From: Labrys wisconsinensis
GTDB lineage: Bacteria > Pseudomonadota > Alphaproteobacteria > Rhizobiales > Labraceae
Assembly: GCF_030814995.1 (NCBI RefSeq)
Contig: NZ_JAUSVX010000001.1
Coordinates: forward strand, 620,001-684,000
DNA length: 64,000 bases
Reading direction: 5' to 3'
In this document: piece by piece, positions 36,523 to 45,243 of the stretch
Layout: each line of letters opens with the position of its first letter
How positions within the stretch are numbered: position 1 is the first letter of the stretch
The notes under the pieces: generated by a model
What the model was told of the DNA's origin: nothing
The model's database searches: none
The model's input: the letters and a program-made list of their open reading frames with translations, nothing else
Made by a program: the position numbers and the translations under genes

Positions 36523-37473
36523 TCACTTGCCCTGGCGCTGCTTCAACTCGGCCGCGAAGGCATCGACATTGGTCTGGTCGATGATCTTGGTCGGGATGAT
36601 GATCAGCTTGTCCGCCGGGATGAACGACTTGTCGCCCTCCAGGAACTTGGCCATGTCCTTCATGCCCTGATAGCCCCATTCATAGGGCTGCTGCACCACC
36701 GTGCCGACGATGGTGCCTTCCTTGACGCCGCCGAGCGTGATCGGATCCTCGTCGAAGCCGATCACCTTCACCTGGCCGAGCTTGCCGGCATCCTTCAGCG
36801 CCTCGTAGATGCGGGGCGTGTTGTAGGAATAGAAGCCGATGAAGCAGTTGACCTCGGGATGGGCGGTGAGCGTGTCCTCGACATTGCGCTTGGCACGGGT
36901 CTGGTCGATGTCGTCGCCGCGCACGTCGACGAGGTCCACCTTCGAGCCCTTGATCGTGTCCTTGACGCCCTCGATGCGCTCCTTGGCGTTGTCGGCGCCG
37001 AGCAGGCCGACGAAGCCCATGCACTTGCCGCCGTCCGGCAGCGCCTTCAGCACGAGCTCGCCCGCCTGCTTGCCGGCAGCGACGTTGCTGGAGCCGATAT
37101 AGGCGACGCGGCTGGTGTTGGGCGCGTCGCTGTCGGTGGTGAACAGCGCCACCTGGCCACCGATCCGGTTCAGCGCGTCGCTGGAGGTCTTGGGGTCGAC
37201 GGCGCTCACCATGATGCCGGCGACGCCCGAGGCCACCAGGTCGTCCATCAGCCGGATCTGGATCGCGGCGGCGGACTGCTCGGGATATTTGAAGACGAGA
37301 TCGTAGTTGGGCAGCTCGGACTGTGCCTTCTTCACGCCGGCCTCGGCCGCCTTCCAGAAGTCGGAGGCGCCGTTGACGACGAAGGCGAGGGTCTTCTTGT
37401 CCGCGGCCTCAGCCGAGGAAACGACGGATAGGGCGAGCGCCAGGGCGGCGCCGGTCACCAAAAGTCTCTTCAT
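36523..37473 (-). CDS. Periplasmic sugar-binding protein, CUT2 type
   Basis: The 316-residue protein has a Sec signal (MKRLLVTGAALALALSVVSS, cleavage near AEA-A) and a Peripla_BP_4 fold (FVVNGASDFWKAAEAGVKKA, GVAGIMVSAVDPKTSSDALN, VIGFDEDPITLGGVKEGTIV). ATG at 37473 has GGGAGGAA upstream; a long open reading to 37839 crosses the control region. It is the first gene of the leftward transporter operon and divergent from the aldolase gene, so the cluster probably imports the aldolase pathway's substrate. Confidence 0.93.
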   Translation of the reverse strand: MKRLLVTGAALALALSVVSSAEAADKKTLAFVVNGASDFWKAAEAGVKKAQSELPNYDLVFKYPEQSAAAIQIRLMDDLVASGVAGIMVSAVDPKTSSDALNRIGGQVALFTTDSDAPNTSRVAYIGSSNVAAGKQAGELVLKALPDGGKCMGFVGLLGADNAKERIEGVKDTIKGSKVDLVDVRGDDIDQTRAKRNVEDTLTAHPEVNCFIGFYSYNTPRIYEALKDAGKLGQVKVIGFDEDPITLGGVKEGTIVGTVVQQPYEWGYQGMKDMAKFLEGDKSFIPADKLIIIPTKIIDQTNVDAFAAELKQRQGK

Positions 37474-37685
37474 GTCATTCCTCCCAGAATGCTCTCCTGA
37501 TCCCGGCCCGGGGCTCCGTGCCGGCCTGGACCGCGCCTGTTGACGTCGGCCCCACCTGGTCAGCCATCCCGGCCCCACCACGCCGGCGGCATGCCGGCGG
37601 TCGAAGAGACGGGTCCATCCAACGCTCGCTCCACCCCAAGACGAAACCCTCGAAGCGAGTCGCCCCACACAAGCACAGCTCATTT

Positions 37686-37711
37686 GTCTGATCAATATTC
37701 GTCTGATCAAT
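37686..37711. promoter_or_regulatory. Direct-repeat operator candidate between the transporter and aldolase operons
   Basis: GTCTGATCAAT occurs at 37686-37696 and 37701-37711, 15 bases apart, each containing the palindrome TGATCA, in an AT-richer part of the 364-base divergent gap 37474-37837. The local GntR regulator is the obvious candidate to bind. Nothing else recognisable lies in the gap. Confidence 0.55.
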
Positions 37712-37837
37712 CGAGCGACGTCGGCGCCCCGGTTGGCGGCCGCAATCGCCGCCATCAGCCCGGCCTGATTGACTTGCGGCTGACATGTTAGTGCGTTATT
37801 GGTGAGCAACAGGTGAAGTGCCGAAGGAGAACACGCC

Positions 37838-38728
37838 ATGTCGTCCGATCACCGTTTCGGCCTGTCCGCCGCCCTGACCACCCCGTTCGACGCCGGCCAG
37901 GCGATCGACATCCCCCGCGCCCTCGCCCATGCCCGCTGGTGCCTGGCGAACGGCTGCGACAGCGTCACCCTGTTCGGCACCACCGGCGAGGGCGCCTCGA
38001 TCGGCGCCCGCGAGCGCAGCGCCGTGCTCGCGGCCTTCATCGCCGCCGGCATTCCGGCCCGGCACATCCTCGCCGGCGTGATGGCCAACAGCGTCGAGGA
38101 TGCCGCCGCCCAGGCGCGCGAGGTGCTGGAGGCTGGCTGCCGCGGCGTGCTGCTGGCTCCGCCATCCTACTACAAGAACGTCGGCGACGACGGCCTGTTC
38201 GCCTGGTTCGGCGCGGTGTTCTCAGCGCTCGGCCCCGCGGCACGCGACGTCTTCCTCTACAACATCCCCTCGGTGACGGCGGTGGAGCTCTCGGTCGATC
38301 TGGTCGGCCGGCTGCGCGCCGCCTTCCCCGCCGCCGTGGCGGGCGTCAAGGACTCCTCCGGTCATTGGGCCTATACGGAGCGCCTGCTCGCCGCCCATCG
38401 CGACCTCGCCATCCTGATCGGCGACGAGCGCGACCTCGCCGCCGGCGTGCGCCTGGGCGGCCAGGGCGCCATCTCCGGCATGGCCAATGTCTGCCCGCAG
38501 CGGCTGCTGCCGCTGATCCGCGAGGGCCGCGACGACCCGGCGCTCACCGGCTTCGTCGACGAGCTGGTGAAAACCGCGGTGACGCCCGCGGTCAAGGCTA
38601 TGGTCGCGCACCGCACCGGGGATATGGTCTGGCGCAGAGCGCGGGCGCCCCTGGCGCCGGTGTCGGACGGCGACATGGACCATCTGACCGGCCTCCTCGA
38701 CCGGATGGACCGGATGGCCGCCGCCTGA
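37838..38728 (+). CDS. DHDPS/NAL-family Schiff-base aldolase
   Basis: The 296-residue protein is a class I lyase of the dihydrodipicolinate synthase family. It has GTTGEG (48-53), the Tyr141 of LYNIPS and the Schiff-base Lys171 in GVKDSSG. Members include DHDPS, N-acetylneuraminate lyase, KDG aldolase and hydroxyproline-derived enzymes, all acting with pyruvate or 2-oxo acids. The location next to a sugar transporter and a GntR regulator favours catabolism over lysine synthesis. AGGAG lies 8 bases before the ATG. Confidence 0.9.
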   Translation: MSSDHRFGLSAALTTPFDAGQAIDIPRALAHARWCLANGCDSVTLFGTTGEGASIGARERSAVLAAFIAAGIPARHILAGVMANSVEDAAAQAREVLEAGCRGVLLAPPSYYKNVGDDGLFAWFGAVFSALGPAARDVFLYNIPSVTAVELSVDLVGRLRAAFPAAVAGVKDSSGHWAYTERLLAAHRDLAILIGDERDLAAGVRLGGQGAISGMANVCPQRLLPLIREGRDDPALTGFVDELVKTAVTPAVKAMVAHRTGDMVWRRARAPLAPVSDGDMDHLTGLLDRMDRMAAA

Positions 38729-38742
38729 CGGGAGGGAACGGC

Positions 38743-39402
38743 ATGGACGAGGGCGGCGAGCCGATCCGGCTGCGGGAACGGGCCTATGCCAGCTTCACCC
38801 GCCACCTCCTGGCGCGGGACGTCAGGCCCGGCCAGTTCGTCTCCCAGCGCGAGCTCGTCGCCCTCACCGGCCTGCCGCTCGGCGCCATCCGCGAGCTGGT
38901 GCCGCGGCTGGAGGCGGAGGGGCTGCTGATCACCGTGCCCCAGCGCGGCATCCAGATCGCCCATATCGATCTCAACCTGATCCGCGAGGCCTTCCAGTTC
39001 CGCCTGTTCCTGGAGCGGGAGGCGGTCGCCCTGTTCACGGCCTCGGCCCCCGACACGCTGCTGGCCCGGCTCCGGCGCGAGCACGAGGACGCGCTGGCCC
39101 GCGGCCTCTCCGGCGACCTCACGCCCGACATCGAGGAACAGGCCCAGGCGATCGACTGGAACCTGCACGACACCATCATCGACGCCCTGGACAACGAGAT
39201 CATCGCCAAGGCCTATCGGGTCAACTCGATCAAGATGCGCCTGATCAACCAGGAGCGCTTCCGCATCGACGGCCGCGTCGTGCCCGTCATGCGCGAGCAC
39301 CTGGCCATCCTCGACGCCATCGAAAGCCGCGAGCCGCAACGGGCGGTCGAGGCGATGACGCAGCACATCGACAATGCCCGCAACCTGGCTTTGCGGGTGT
39401 AG
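38743..39402 (+). CDS. GntR-family regulator, FCD type
   Basis: The 219-residue protein has a winged helix (YASFTRHLLARDVRPGQFVS, QRELVALTGLPLGAIRELVP, about residues 15-55) and an FCD effector domain with metal-type acidic and His positions (FQFRLFLEREAV, NLHDTIIDALDN, REHLAILDAI). ATG at 38743 is preceded by GGGAGGGAACGGC; it follows the aldolase by 14 bases, so it is probably co-transcribed and controls the divergent promoters. Confidence 0.92.
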   Translation: MDEGGEPIRLRERAYASFTRHLLARDVRPGQFVSQRELVALTGLPLGAIRELVPRLEAEGLLITVPQRGIQIAHIDLNLIREAFQFRLFLEREAVALFTASAPDTLLARLRREHEDALARGLSGDLTPDIEEQAQAIDWNLHDTIIDALDNEIIAKAYRVNSIKMRLINQERFRIDGRVVPVMREHLAILDAIESREPQRAVEAMTQHIDNARNLALRV

Positions 39403-39410
39403 GGCCCAGG

Positions 39411-39509
39411 GCATTTTCCTCACGCGAACCGACACGCGGTTCGCGTGAGGAAAATGCGCAAGAACAAAGAGATAGAGAGCGTGATCGATTCAACTTGAAG
39501 CGATCACGC
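39411..39509. repeat. Two palindromes in the gap after gntR
   Basis: A perfect 20-base inverted repeat (GCATTTTCCTCACGCGAACC at 39411-39430, complement at 39438-39457) is followed by GCGTGATCG/CGATCACGC (39479-39487 and 39501-39509). The second has the look of a common rhizobial intergenic palindrome. The first can act as a terminator for the aldolase-gntR unit. Confidence 0.6.
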
Positions 39510-39581
39510 TTTAGCGCAAGGGGACGGCCGGCGCGCTCCGTCGCGACCGCCGTCCCGAACAAGGGCACGGGAGGGAGCACC

Positions 39582-40925
39582 ATGACCATCGATCTGTCGA
39601 GACCCACGCGCCGCCAGGTCCTGGCGGGAAGCGCGGCGCTCGGTGCGGCCTTGGGCGCGGGCCTGGCCGGCGTCGGGCCGGCCGCGGCGGCGGTCGACTG
39701 GAAGCGCCATGCCGGCACCACGCTCGAGGTCAACCTGATCAAGAGCCCGCGCGGCGACACCCTGCAGAAATACCAGAAGGAGTTCGAGGAGCTGACCGGC
39801 ATCAAGGTCAATTCCGAGCAGACGCCGGAGCAGCAGCAGCGCCAGAAGGCGGTGATCGAGCTGACCTCGGGCCGCCCGAGCTTCGACGTCATCCACATCA
39901 GCTATCACGTGCAGAAGCGCCAGTTCGAGAAGGCCGGCTGGCTGGCCGATCTCGGCCCCTTCCTGAAGAATCCCGAGCTGACCGACCCCTCGCTGACCGA
40001 GAGCGACTTCGCCACCGCCGGGCTCGACTTCGCCAGGGACAGGAACGGGCGCTTCGGCGGCCTGCCCTTCTCCGTCGACTACTGGATCGTCTACTGGAAC
40101 AAGGAGCTCTTCGCCGCCAAGGGGCTGGAATTCCCCAGGACCTTCGACGAGCTGGTCAAGGCGGCGGAGACGCTCACCGACGCGGACAAGGGCATCTACG
40201 GCTTCGTCGCCCGCGGCGCCAAGAACGCCAACACCCCGGTCTGGTCGAGCTTCATGCTCGGCTACGGCAAGAGCGCCATCGGGCCGGACGGGGCGCTGCA
40301 GACCGATTCGCCCGAGGCGATCGAGGCCGCCGCCCTCTACCAGCGCCTGATGACCAGGTCGGCGCCGCGCGGCGTCGTCGGCTTCAACTGGGCCGAATGC
40401 CAGTCCGCCTTCCTGCAGGGCCGGATCGGCATGTGGTTCGACGGCGTCGGCTTCGCCCCGCCGCTGGAGAACCCGCAGAAGTCCCGGGTGGTCGGCAAGG
40501 TCGGCTACAGCGTGGTGCCGAAGGGCCCGGTCGTGCAGGCCGCGCCCACCTTCGGCGACGGCATCGGCGTCACCGAGGCCTCGGCCAAGAAGGAAGCGGC
40601 CTATCTCTATTGCCAATGGGCCATCTCCAAGGAGATGGGGGCCCGGCTGCTGCAGGCCGGCGGCGGCGTGCCCTTCCGCAACTCGGTGCTGAACGATCCC
40701 GATATCCGCAAGGGCGTCACCATGCCGCCCTCCTGGATCGATGCCGTGGCGGAATCGGGGCCCGTCAGCCAGCTCTGCCTGCCTGTCATCGTGCCGGTCA
40801 CCGAGTTCCGCGACGTCTTCGGCGTCGGCCTGACCAACCTCATCGGCGGCGGCGATCCGGCCGCGGAGATGAAGAAGGCGACCGAGGCCTTCCGTCCGGT
40901 GCTGGCGCGCAGCGAGGCGCCATGA
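39582..40925 (+). CDS. Extracellular sugar-binding protein, family 1, Tat-exported
   Basis: The 447-residue protein has a twin-arginine signal (SRPTRRQVLAGSAALGAALG) and a family 1 solute-binding fold (VNLIKSPRGDTLQKYQKEFE, LTGIKVNSEQTPEQQQRQKA, ELTSGRPSFDVIHISYHVQK, LPFSVDYWIVYWNKELF). GAGGGAGCACC precedes the ATG at 39582. It overlaps the permease gene by ATGA. Family 1 proteins usually bind oligosaccharides or polyols; nothing here narrows the ligand. Confidence 0.92.
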   Translation: MTIDLSRPTRRQVLAGSAALGAALGAGLAGVGPAAAAVDWKRHAGTTLEVNLIKSPRGDTLQKYQKEFEELTGIKVNSEQTPEQQQRQKAVIELTSGRPSFDVIHISYHVQKRQFEKAGWLADLGPFLKNPELTDPSLTESDFATAGLDFARDRNGRFGGLPFSVDYWIVYWNKELFAAKGLEFPRTFDELVKAAETLTDADKGIYGFVARGAKNANTPVWSSFMLGYGKSAIGPDGALQTDSPEAIEAAALYQRLMTRSAPRGVVGFNWAECQSAFLQGRIGMWFDGVGFAPPLENPQKSRVVGKVGYSVVPKGPVVQAAPTFGDGIGVTEASAKKEAAYLYCQWAISKEMGARLLQAGGGVPFRNSVLNDPDIRKGVTMPPSWIDAVAESGPVSQLCLPVIVPVTEFRDVFGVGLTNLIGGGDPAAEMKKATEAFRPVLARSEAP

Positions 40926-41842
40926 GCGCATCCGCCCCCACCATGGCCGGCGCGGACGCCGCGGCGCACGCGTCGGCCGGCGGGCGGCGGCCGGGCTACT
41001 GGCCGTTCATCGTCCCGGCGCTGGTCCTGGTCGGGGCGGTGATCGTCTTCCCCTGGGTCTTCACCCTGTGGATGAGCACACGGGAATGGCAGGTCGGCGG
41101 CGCCGACCATGCCGTCTGGCTCGCCAACTATGTCAGGCTGGCGCAGGATGCCCGCTTCCGGGAGGCGATGGGCCACACGCTGGTCTACACCGCGCTTTCG
41201 GTGCTGGCGCCGCTGCTGCTCGGCACCGCTGCGGCCCTGGTGTTCGACTCCAGGCTGCCGATGCGCGGGCTGCTGCGCGGCATCTTCGTCATGCCGATGA
41301 TGGCGACGCCCGTCGCCGTCGCCCTGGTCTGGACCATGATGTTCCATCCCCAGCTCGGCGTGCTCAACTATCTCCTGTCGCTGGTCGGCATCCCGCCCCA
41401 GGCCTGGATCTTCGACCAGACCACCGTCATCCCCTCGCTGGTCATGGTCGAGACCTGGCAATGGACGCCGCTCGTCATGCTGATCGTGCTCGGGGGCCTG
41501 GCGGCCATGCCGCGCGAGCCGTTCGAGGGCGCCGAGATCGACGGCGCCAACGCCTGGCAGAAGTTCCGCTACATCACCCTGCCGATGATCCTGCCCTTCA
41601 TGATGGTGGCGGTGATCATCCGTTCGATCGACGCGGTGAAGAGCTTCGACATCATCTATGCCATGACCCAGGGCGGGCCGGGCACGGCGTCGGAGACGAT
41701 CAACATCTACCTCTACAACGTCGCCTTCGCCTATTACGACATCGGCTACGGCTCGGCGATCGCGGTGGTGTTCTTCGCCATCGTCGTCGCCATGGCGCTG
41801 GTGCTGCTGCACCTGCGCCAGCGTGCCCGGTGGAACGCCTGA
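40922..41842 (+). CDS. Sugar ABC permease, MalF/UgpA type
   Basis: The 306-residue protein has six membrane helices (YWPFIVPALVLVGAVIVFPW first) and the EAA loop FEGAEIDGANAWQKFRYITL (about residue 200). The ATG overlaps the binding-protein stop. N-terminal about 22 residues are a polar Ala-rich leader. Confidence 0.92.
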   Translation: MSASAPTMAGADAAAHASAGGRRPGYWPFIVPALVLVGAVIVFPWVFTLWMSTREWQVGGADHAVWLANYVRLAQDARFREAMGHTLVYTALSVLAPLLLGTAAALVFDSRLPMRGLLRGIFVMPMMATPVAVALVWTMMFHPQLGVLNYLLSLVGIPPQAWIFDQTTVIPSLVMVETWQWTPLVMLIVLGGLAAMPREPFEGAEIDGANAWQKFRYITLPMILPFMMVAVIIRSIDAVKSFDIIYAMTQGGPGTASETINIYLYNVAFAYYDIGYGSAIAVVFFAIVVAMALVLLHLRQRARWNA

Positions 41843-41852
41843 GGGGCCGCCT

Positions 41853-42671
41853 ATGATCCTGCGCCGCCTCCTCCGCCATCTCGGCACCGCCTTCCTCGTC
41901 CTGGTGGTGGTGTCGCCGGCGCTGCTGTTCTTCCTCTGGATGCTGTCGCTGTCGCTGAAATACGAGATCGACAACGGCGCCTATCCGCCGATCCTGATCC
42001 CCGAGACCTTCGCCTGGTCGAACTATGCCGACGTCTTCGCCGCCAACGACTTCCTGCTCTATTTCTGGAACAGCCTGATCGTCACCGGCTCGGCGACGCT
42101 GCTCGCCCTGATCGTCGGCGTGCCCGCCGGCTACGGCATCGCCCGCGTCAAGGCCGACAAGGCCGCCATGGTGATCATGATCGCGCGCATGACGCCGGGC
42201 CTGTCCTTCCTGATCCCGATGTTCCTCCTGTTCCAGGCGCTCGGCCTGCTCGGCACGCTCTGGCCGCAGATCATCATCCATCTCGTCGTCACCGTGCCGA
42301 TCGTCATCTGGATCATGATCGGCTATTTCGAGACGACGCCCCTGGAGCTGGAGGAGGCGGCGATGATCGACGGGGCGACGCGCTGGCAGGTCTTCCGCCG
42401 CGTGGCCCTGCCGATCGCCAGGCCCGGCATCGTGGTGTCGCTGATCCTGGCGGTGATCTTCTCCTGGAACAATTTCGTCTTCGGCATCGTGCTCGCCAGC
42501 CGCGAGACGCGCACCCTGCCGGTCGCGGTCTACAACATGCTGTCCTTCGAGCAGGTGAGCTGGGGCCCGCTCGCCGCCGCGGCCCTGATCGTGACGCTGC
42601 CGGTGCTGCTGCTGACCCTGTTCGCCCAGCGCCAGATCGTCGCCGGGCTCACGGCGGGGGCGGTGAAGTAG
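41853..42671 (+). CDS. Sugar ABC permease, MalG/UgpE type
   Basis: The 272-residue protein has six helices and the EAA loop LELEEAAMIDGATRWQVFRR, completing a CUT1 membrane pair with the preceding gene 10 bases upstream. No ATPase gene follows: the operon stops at a repeat-rich gap and a convergent gene, so the transporter must share an MsmK/UgpC-like ATPase from elsewhere. Confidence 0.92.
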   Translation: MILRRLLRHLGTAFLVLVVVSPALLFFLWMLSLSLKYEIDNGAYPPILIPETFAWSNYADVFAANDFLLYFWNSLIVTGSATLLALIVGVPAGYGIARVKADKAAMVIMIARMTPGLSFLIPMFLLFQALGLLGTLWPQIIIHLVVTVPIVIWIMIGYFETTPLELEEAAMIDGATRWQVFRRVALPIARPGIVVSLILAVIFSWNNFVFGIVLASRETRTLPVAVYNMLSFEQVSWGPLAAAALIVTLPVLLLTLFAQRQIVAGLTAGAVK

Positions 42672-42746
42672 CGCCCGGAGGGCGGGGCGGGCGCGGCGAT
42701 GACGGAACGGTTGCGACTGAGTCGATTCCGGGCACGTCACCCACCA

Positions 42747-42880
42747 CCGTCATGGCCGGGCTTGACCCGGCCATCCACGCGCACACGACGGAGGCCTTGC
42801 TTGCCGTACGGCCGACCACCGCCTTTTTCATCACCGCCGGTGGTCGCGTAGATGGCCGGGTCAAGCCCGGCCATGACGGT
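42747..42880. repeat. Inverted pair of a dispersed palindromic repeat
   Basis: Near-identical copies beginning ACCGTCATGGCCGGGCTTGA (42747-42780) and, inverted, at 42846-42880 flank about 65 bases. Each copy contains GGCCGGG/CCCGGCC. The same repeat forms the insertion target at 19841-20140. The 267-base gap 42672-42938 between convergent genes otherwise holds nothing, and the structure can terminate both. Confidence 0.7.
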
Positions 42881-42938
42881 GAGGTTCAAGCGCGATGATG
42901 ATCGCCCGAACCCGCACGGGAGCCGCCCGCCGCCCCCC

Positions 42939-44327
42939 CTACAGCACGGTCGAGGCCAGCGCCGGCGATTCCGTCAGGGCGTGGGCGATGAATTCCAGCG
43001 CGTGGCGGATGGCGGGCCGGCCGGTCGGGCCGCCGAGGCAGATGCGCACCGCTTCGGGCGGCGGGCCCTCGACGGTGAAGGCGTCGCTGGCGACCACGCC
43101 GATGCCGGTGCCGCGCATCTGGCCGATGAAGGCAGAGCGGGTCCAGCCCTCCGGCAGCGGCACCCAGATGTTGAAGCTCAGGGGATCGGCCCGGAAGCTG
43201 TCCGGCGGCAGGATCTCGCGGGCCAGCACCTGGCGGGCCGCCGTCTCGGCGCGGATGAAGCGCAGGATCGCCTCGGCCGTGCCGTCCTCGATCCAGCGCG
43301 TCGCCAGCGCCACGGTCAGCGGCGAGGCCATGACGGTGGCGGCCCGCACCGCCGCGGCGAAGGGCCAGCCCGAGCGCGCATCCGGCGCCACGACATAGGC
43401 GGCGCGCATGCCGGCGCCGATGCATTTGGCCAGGCCCGCGACGTGCCAGGTGATGTCGGGCGCCAGGGCGGCGAAGGGCGCCGGGCCGTGCGGCGGGATG
43501 AAGCCGTAGGCATCGTCCTCGACGATCGGGATGCGGCAGCGCCGGGCGACCGCCGCGATCTCGGCCCGCCGGCGCTCGGGCACGGTCAGCGTCGTCGGGT
43601 TCTGCAGCGTCGGATTGAGATAGAGCCCCTTCGGCGCGAGGCGTGTGCAAGCCTGTGCCAGGGCGTCGGGATCGATGCCGTCCGCATCCATCGGCAGGCC
43701 GACCAGGGCGATGCCGAGCTGGGCGGCGATCGAGCGCGCCCCGGGATAGGTGATCGCCTCGCTGAGGATCACCTCGCCGGGCTTGGCCAGCAGGCCGAAG
43801 ATGCCGAGCAGCGCGGGATGGGCGCCGGGCGAGACGAAGATGCGCTCCTGCGCCGGCACCAGCGCCCGCCGCCCCAGCCAGGCGGAGGCCGCGTCCTTGT
43901 CGGCCGGCGCGCCGCCGAACCCCTGGTAGCGCAGCAGGGAGACGAGGTCGCGGCCGACCGCCTCCAGGCCCGCCCGCATGCGCTCGAGCAGCGCCGGGTC
44001 GTCCGGCTCGGGCGGCAGGTTCATCGACAGGTCGACGACCTCCGGCCGGCGCAGGGCCGGCGCCCCCAGCCGGTCCGGCTTTGCCAGCGCCAGGACATAG
44101 GTGCCCTGCCCGACGCGGGATTCGATCAGGCCGCGCTTCTGCGCCTCGGTATAGCCGCGCGCCACGGTGGTGAAGTCGAGATCCAGGCGCTGCGCCAGCT
44201 TGCGCTGCGGGGGCAACCGGTCGCCGGCCGTGAGCCGTCCGCTGCGCATGTCGGCAGCGATCAGGTCGGCGATGGCGAGGTAGCGGGGCCTGTCGCTGCT
44301 GGCGAGGTCTGGAATCCAGTCGTTCAT
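42939..44327 (-). CDS. MocR-type regulator (GntR winged helix plus aminotransferase domain)
   Basis: Residues 1-75 are a GntR-type winged helix (YLAIADLIAADMRSGRLTAG, RLPPQRKLAQRLDLDFTTVA, YTEAQKRGLIESRVGQGTYV). Residues 90-455 form a type I aminotransferase-like PLP domain with the cofactor pattern NPTLQNPTT (from 238), Asp271 of EDDAY and Schiff-base Lys301 in AGLAKCIGAG. MocR proteins sense amines or amino acids through PLP. ATG at 44327 gives 462 residues; an ATG at 44363 would add 12. It is divergent from the Nit1C operon and may control it or an unseen target. Confidence 0.9.
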   Translation of the reverse strand: MNDWIPDLASSDRPRYLAIADLIAADMRSGRLTAGDRLPPQRKLAQRLDLDFTTVARGYTEAQKRGLIESRVGQGTYVLALAKPDRLGAPALRRPEVVDLSMNLPPEPDDPALLERMRAGLEAVGRDLVSLLRYQGFGGAPADKDAASAWLGRRALVPAQERIFVSPGAHPALLGIFGLLAKPGEVILSEAITYPGARSIAAQLGIALVGLPMDADGIDPDALAQACTRLAPKGLYLNPTLQNPTTLTVPERRRAEIAAVARRCRIPIVEDDAYGFIPPHGPAPFAALAPDITWHVAGLAKCIGAGMRAAYVVAPDARSGWPFAAAVRAATVMASPLTVALATRWIEDGTAEAILRFIRAETAARQVLAREILPPDSFRADPLSFNIWVPLPEGWTRSAFIGQMRGTGIGVVASDAFTVEGPPPEAVRICLGGPTGRPAIRHALEFIAHALTESPALASTVL

Positions 44328-44444
44328 GGGCCGGGTTGATACAAATCCGAGGAGCGACAACATGCCGAATCTAGCTTGCCGCGAGCCGACTTGTCACCTC
44401 GCTCGCCGCGATGCGGAGTCGTTTCCGCTCGATCGATAATTGAC

Positions 44445-44459
44445 TGCATATTGAATGCA
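44445..44459. promoter_or_regulatory. Palindrome upstream of Nit1C (regulator-site candidate)
   Basis: TGCAT-ATTGA-ATGCA is a perfect 5-base inverted repeat with 5-base spacing in the 408-base divergent gap 44328-44735, about 210 bases upstream of the sigma-54 promoter. That distance suits an enhancer-binding protein; NtrC sites also have a TGCA-gap-TGCA layout. MocR binding is the alternative. The rest of the gap is unusually AT-rich for the window. Confidence 0.45.
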
Positions 44460-44666
44460 TTTTTACGCCAAAGCAAGGCGCGGGAAGGAAGCCGTCCGCG
44501 CGGATCAAAAATCATCTCGCCTGTGGACAAGTTAGCCCAATTTTGCGGCACCATGGCGCGAAAGCTACCACGCCACACCAACTGTCGACACTCGTTGGCG
44601 CGAAAGGCGACTGTATAATTGAATGCACTTCCATCGATTCAGCAACTTTGCCTGGCGAGCATTGAT

Positions 44667-44682
44667 TGGCACATTGATTGCA
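44667..44682 (+). promoter_or_regulatory. Sigma-54 (RpoN) promoter of the Nit1C cluster
   Basis: TGGCACATTGATTGCA matches the RpoN consensus TGGCACG-N4-TTGCW with the invariant GG and GC ten bases apart. Predicted transcription start is near 44694, 42 bases before the first gene. This ties the cluster to nitrogen-status control by NtrC or a specific activator. Confidence 0.85.
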
Positions 44683-44735
44683 CATTCTCCATCACCGGCA
44701 GCGCGCCGCGGCCGTCCAGCCAGGAGAGATGACAC

Positions 44736-45218
44736 ATGCCAGCCGTCACCAAGCCCGCGCATGAGAAGGGCGATTATTTCGTCGACTATGAGGAGAAGCT
44801 GTTCGAGGACGTGAAGGCCGAGCCGGGCGAGAAGGCGCTCGTCACCTTCCACACCGTCGCCTTCGAGGGCTCGATCGGCTTCGTCAACCTGCTGCAGGCC
44901 ACGCGCCTGAAGCGCAAGGGCTTCGAGACCTCGGTGCTGCTCTACGGCCCAGGCGTCACGCTCGGCGTGCAGCGCGGCTTCCCCAAGCTCGGCGACGAGG
45001 CCTTTCCCGGCCACATGAACTTCAACAACCAGATCGTCAAGTTCATCGAGGAGGGCGGCAAGGTCTATGCCTGCCGTTTCGCGCTCCAGGCGCTCTACGG
45101 CCATGGCGAGCCCTCGCTCATCCCCGGCATCCGCCCGATCAGCCCCCTCGACGTGCTCGACCTCATCCTGCTCCACCGCAAGGCCAACGCCTTCATCCTC
45201 GACACCTGGACCGTCTGA
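44736..45218 (+). CDS. MSMEG_0572/Sll0783-family nitrogen-starvation protein
   Basis: The 160-residue cytoplasmic protein is the first gene of the Nit1C cluster. It has a DsrE-like alpha/beta pattern ([60 protein letters not shown]). In Synechocystis the Sll0783 homologue is needed for polyhydroxybutyrate accumulation under nitrogen starvation; its molecular activity is unknown. GGAGAG precedes the ATG. The gene is about 42 bases downstream of the predicted transcription start. Confidence 0.92.
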   Translation: MPAVTKPAHEKGDYFVDYEEKLFEDVKAEPGEKALVTFHTVAFEGSIGFVNLLQATRLKRKGFETSVLLYGPGVTLGVQRGFPKLGDEAFPGHMNFNNQIVKFIEEGGKVYACRFALQALYGHGEPSLIPGIRPISPLDVLDLILLHRKANAFILDTWTV

Positions 45219-45243
45219 GCCGGCCCGGCGGGAGGCACATCCG

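Noticed and set aside
37838-38728. Biosynthetic dapA
   Set aside because: Family membership is clear but context (sugar transporter, GntR regulator) points to catabolism, so the symbol was not assigned.
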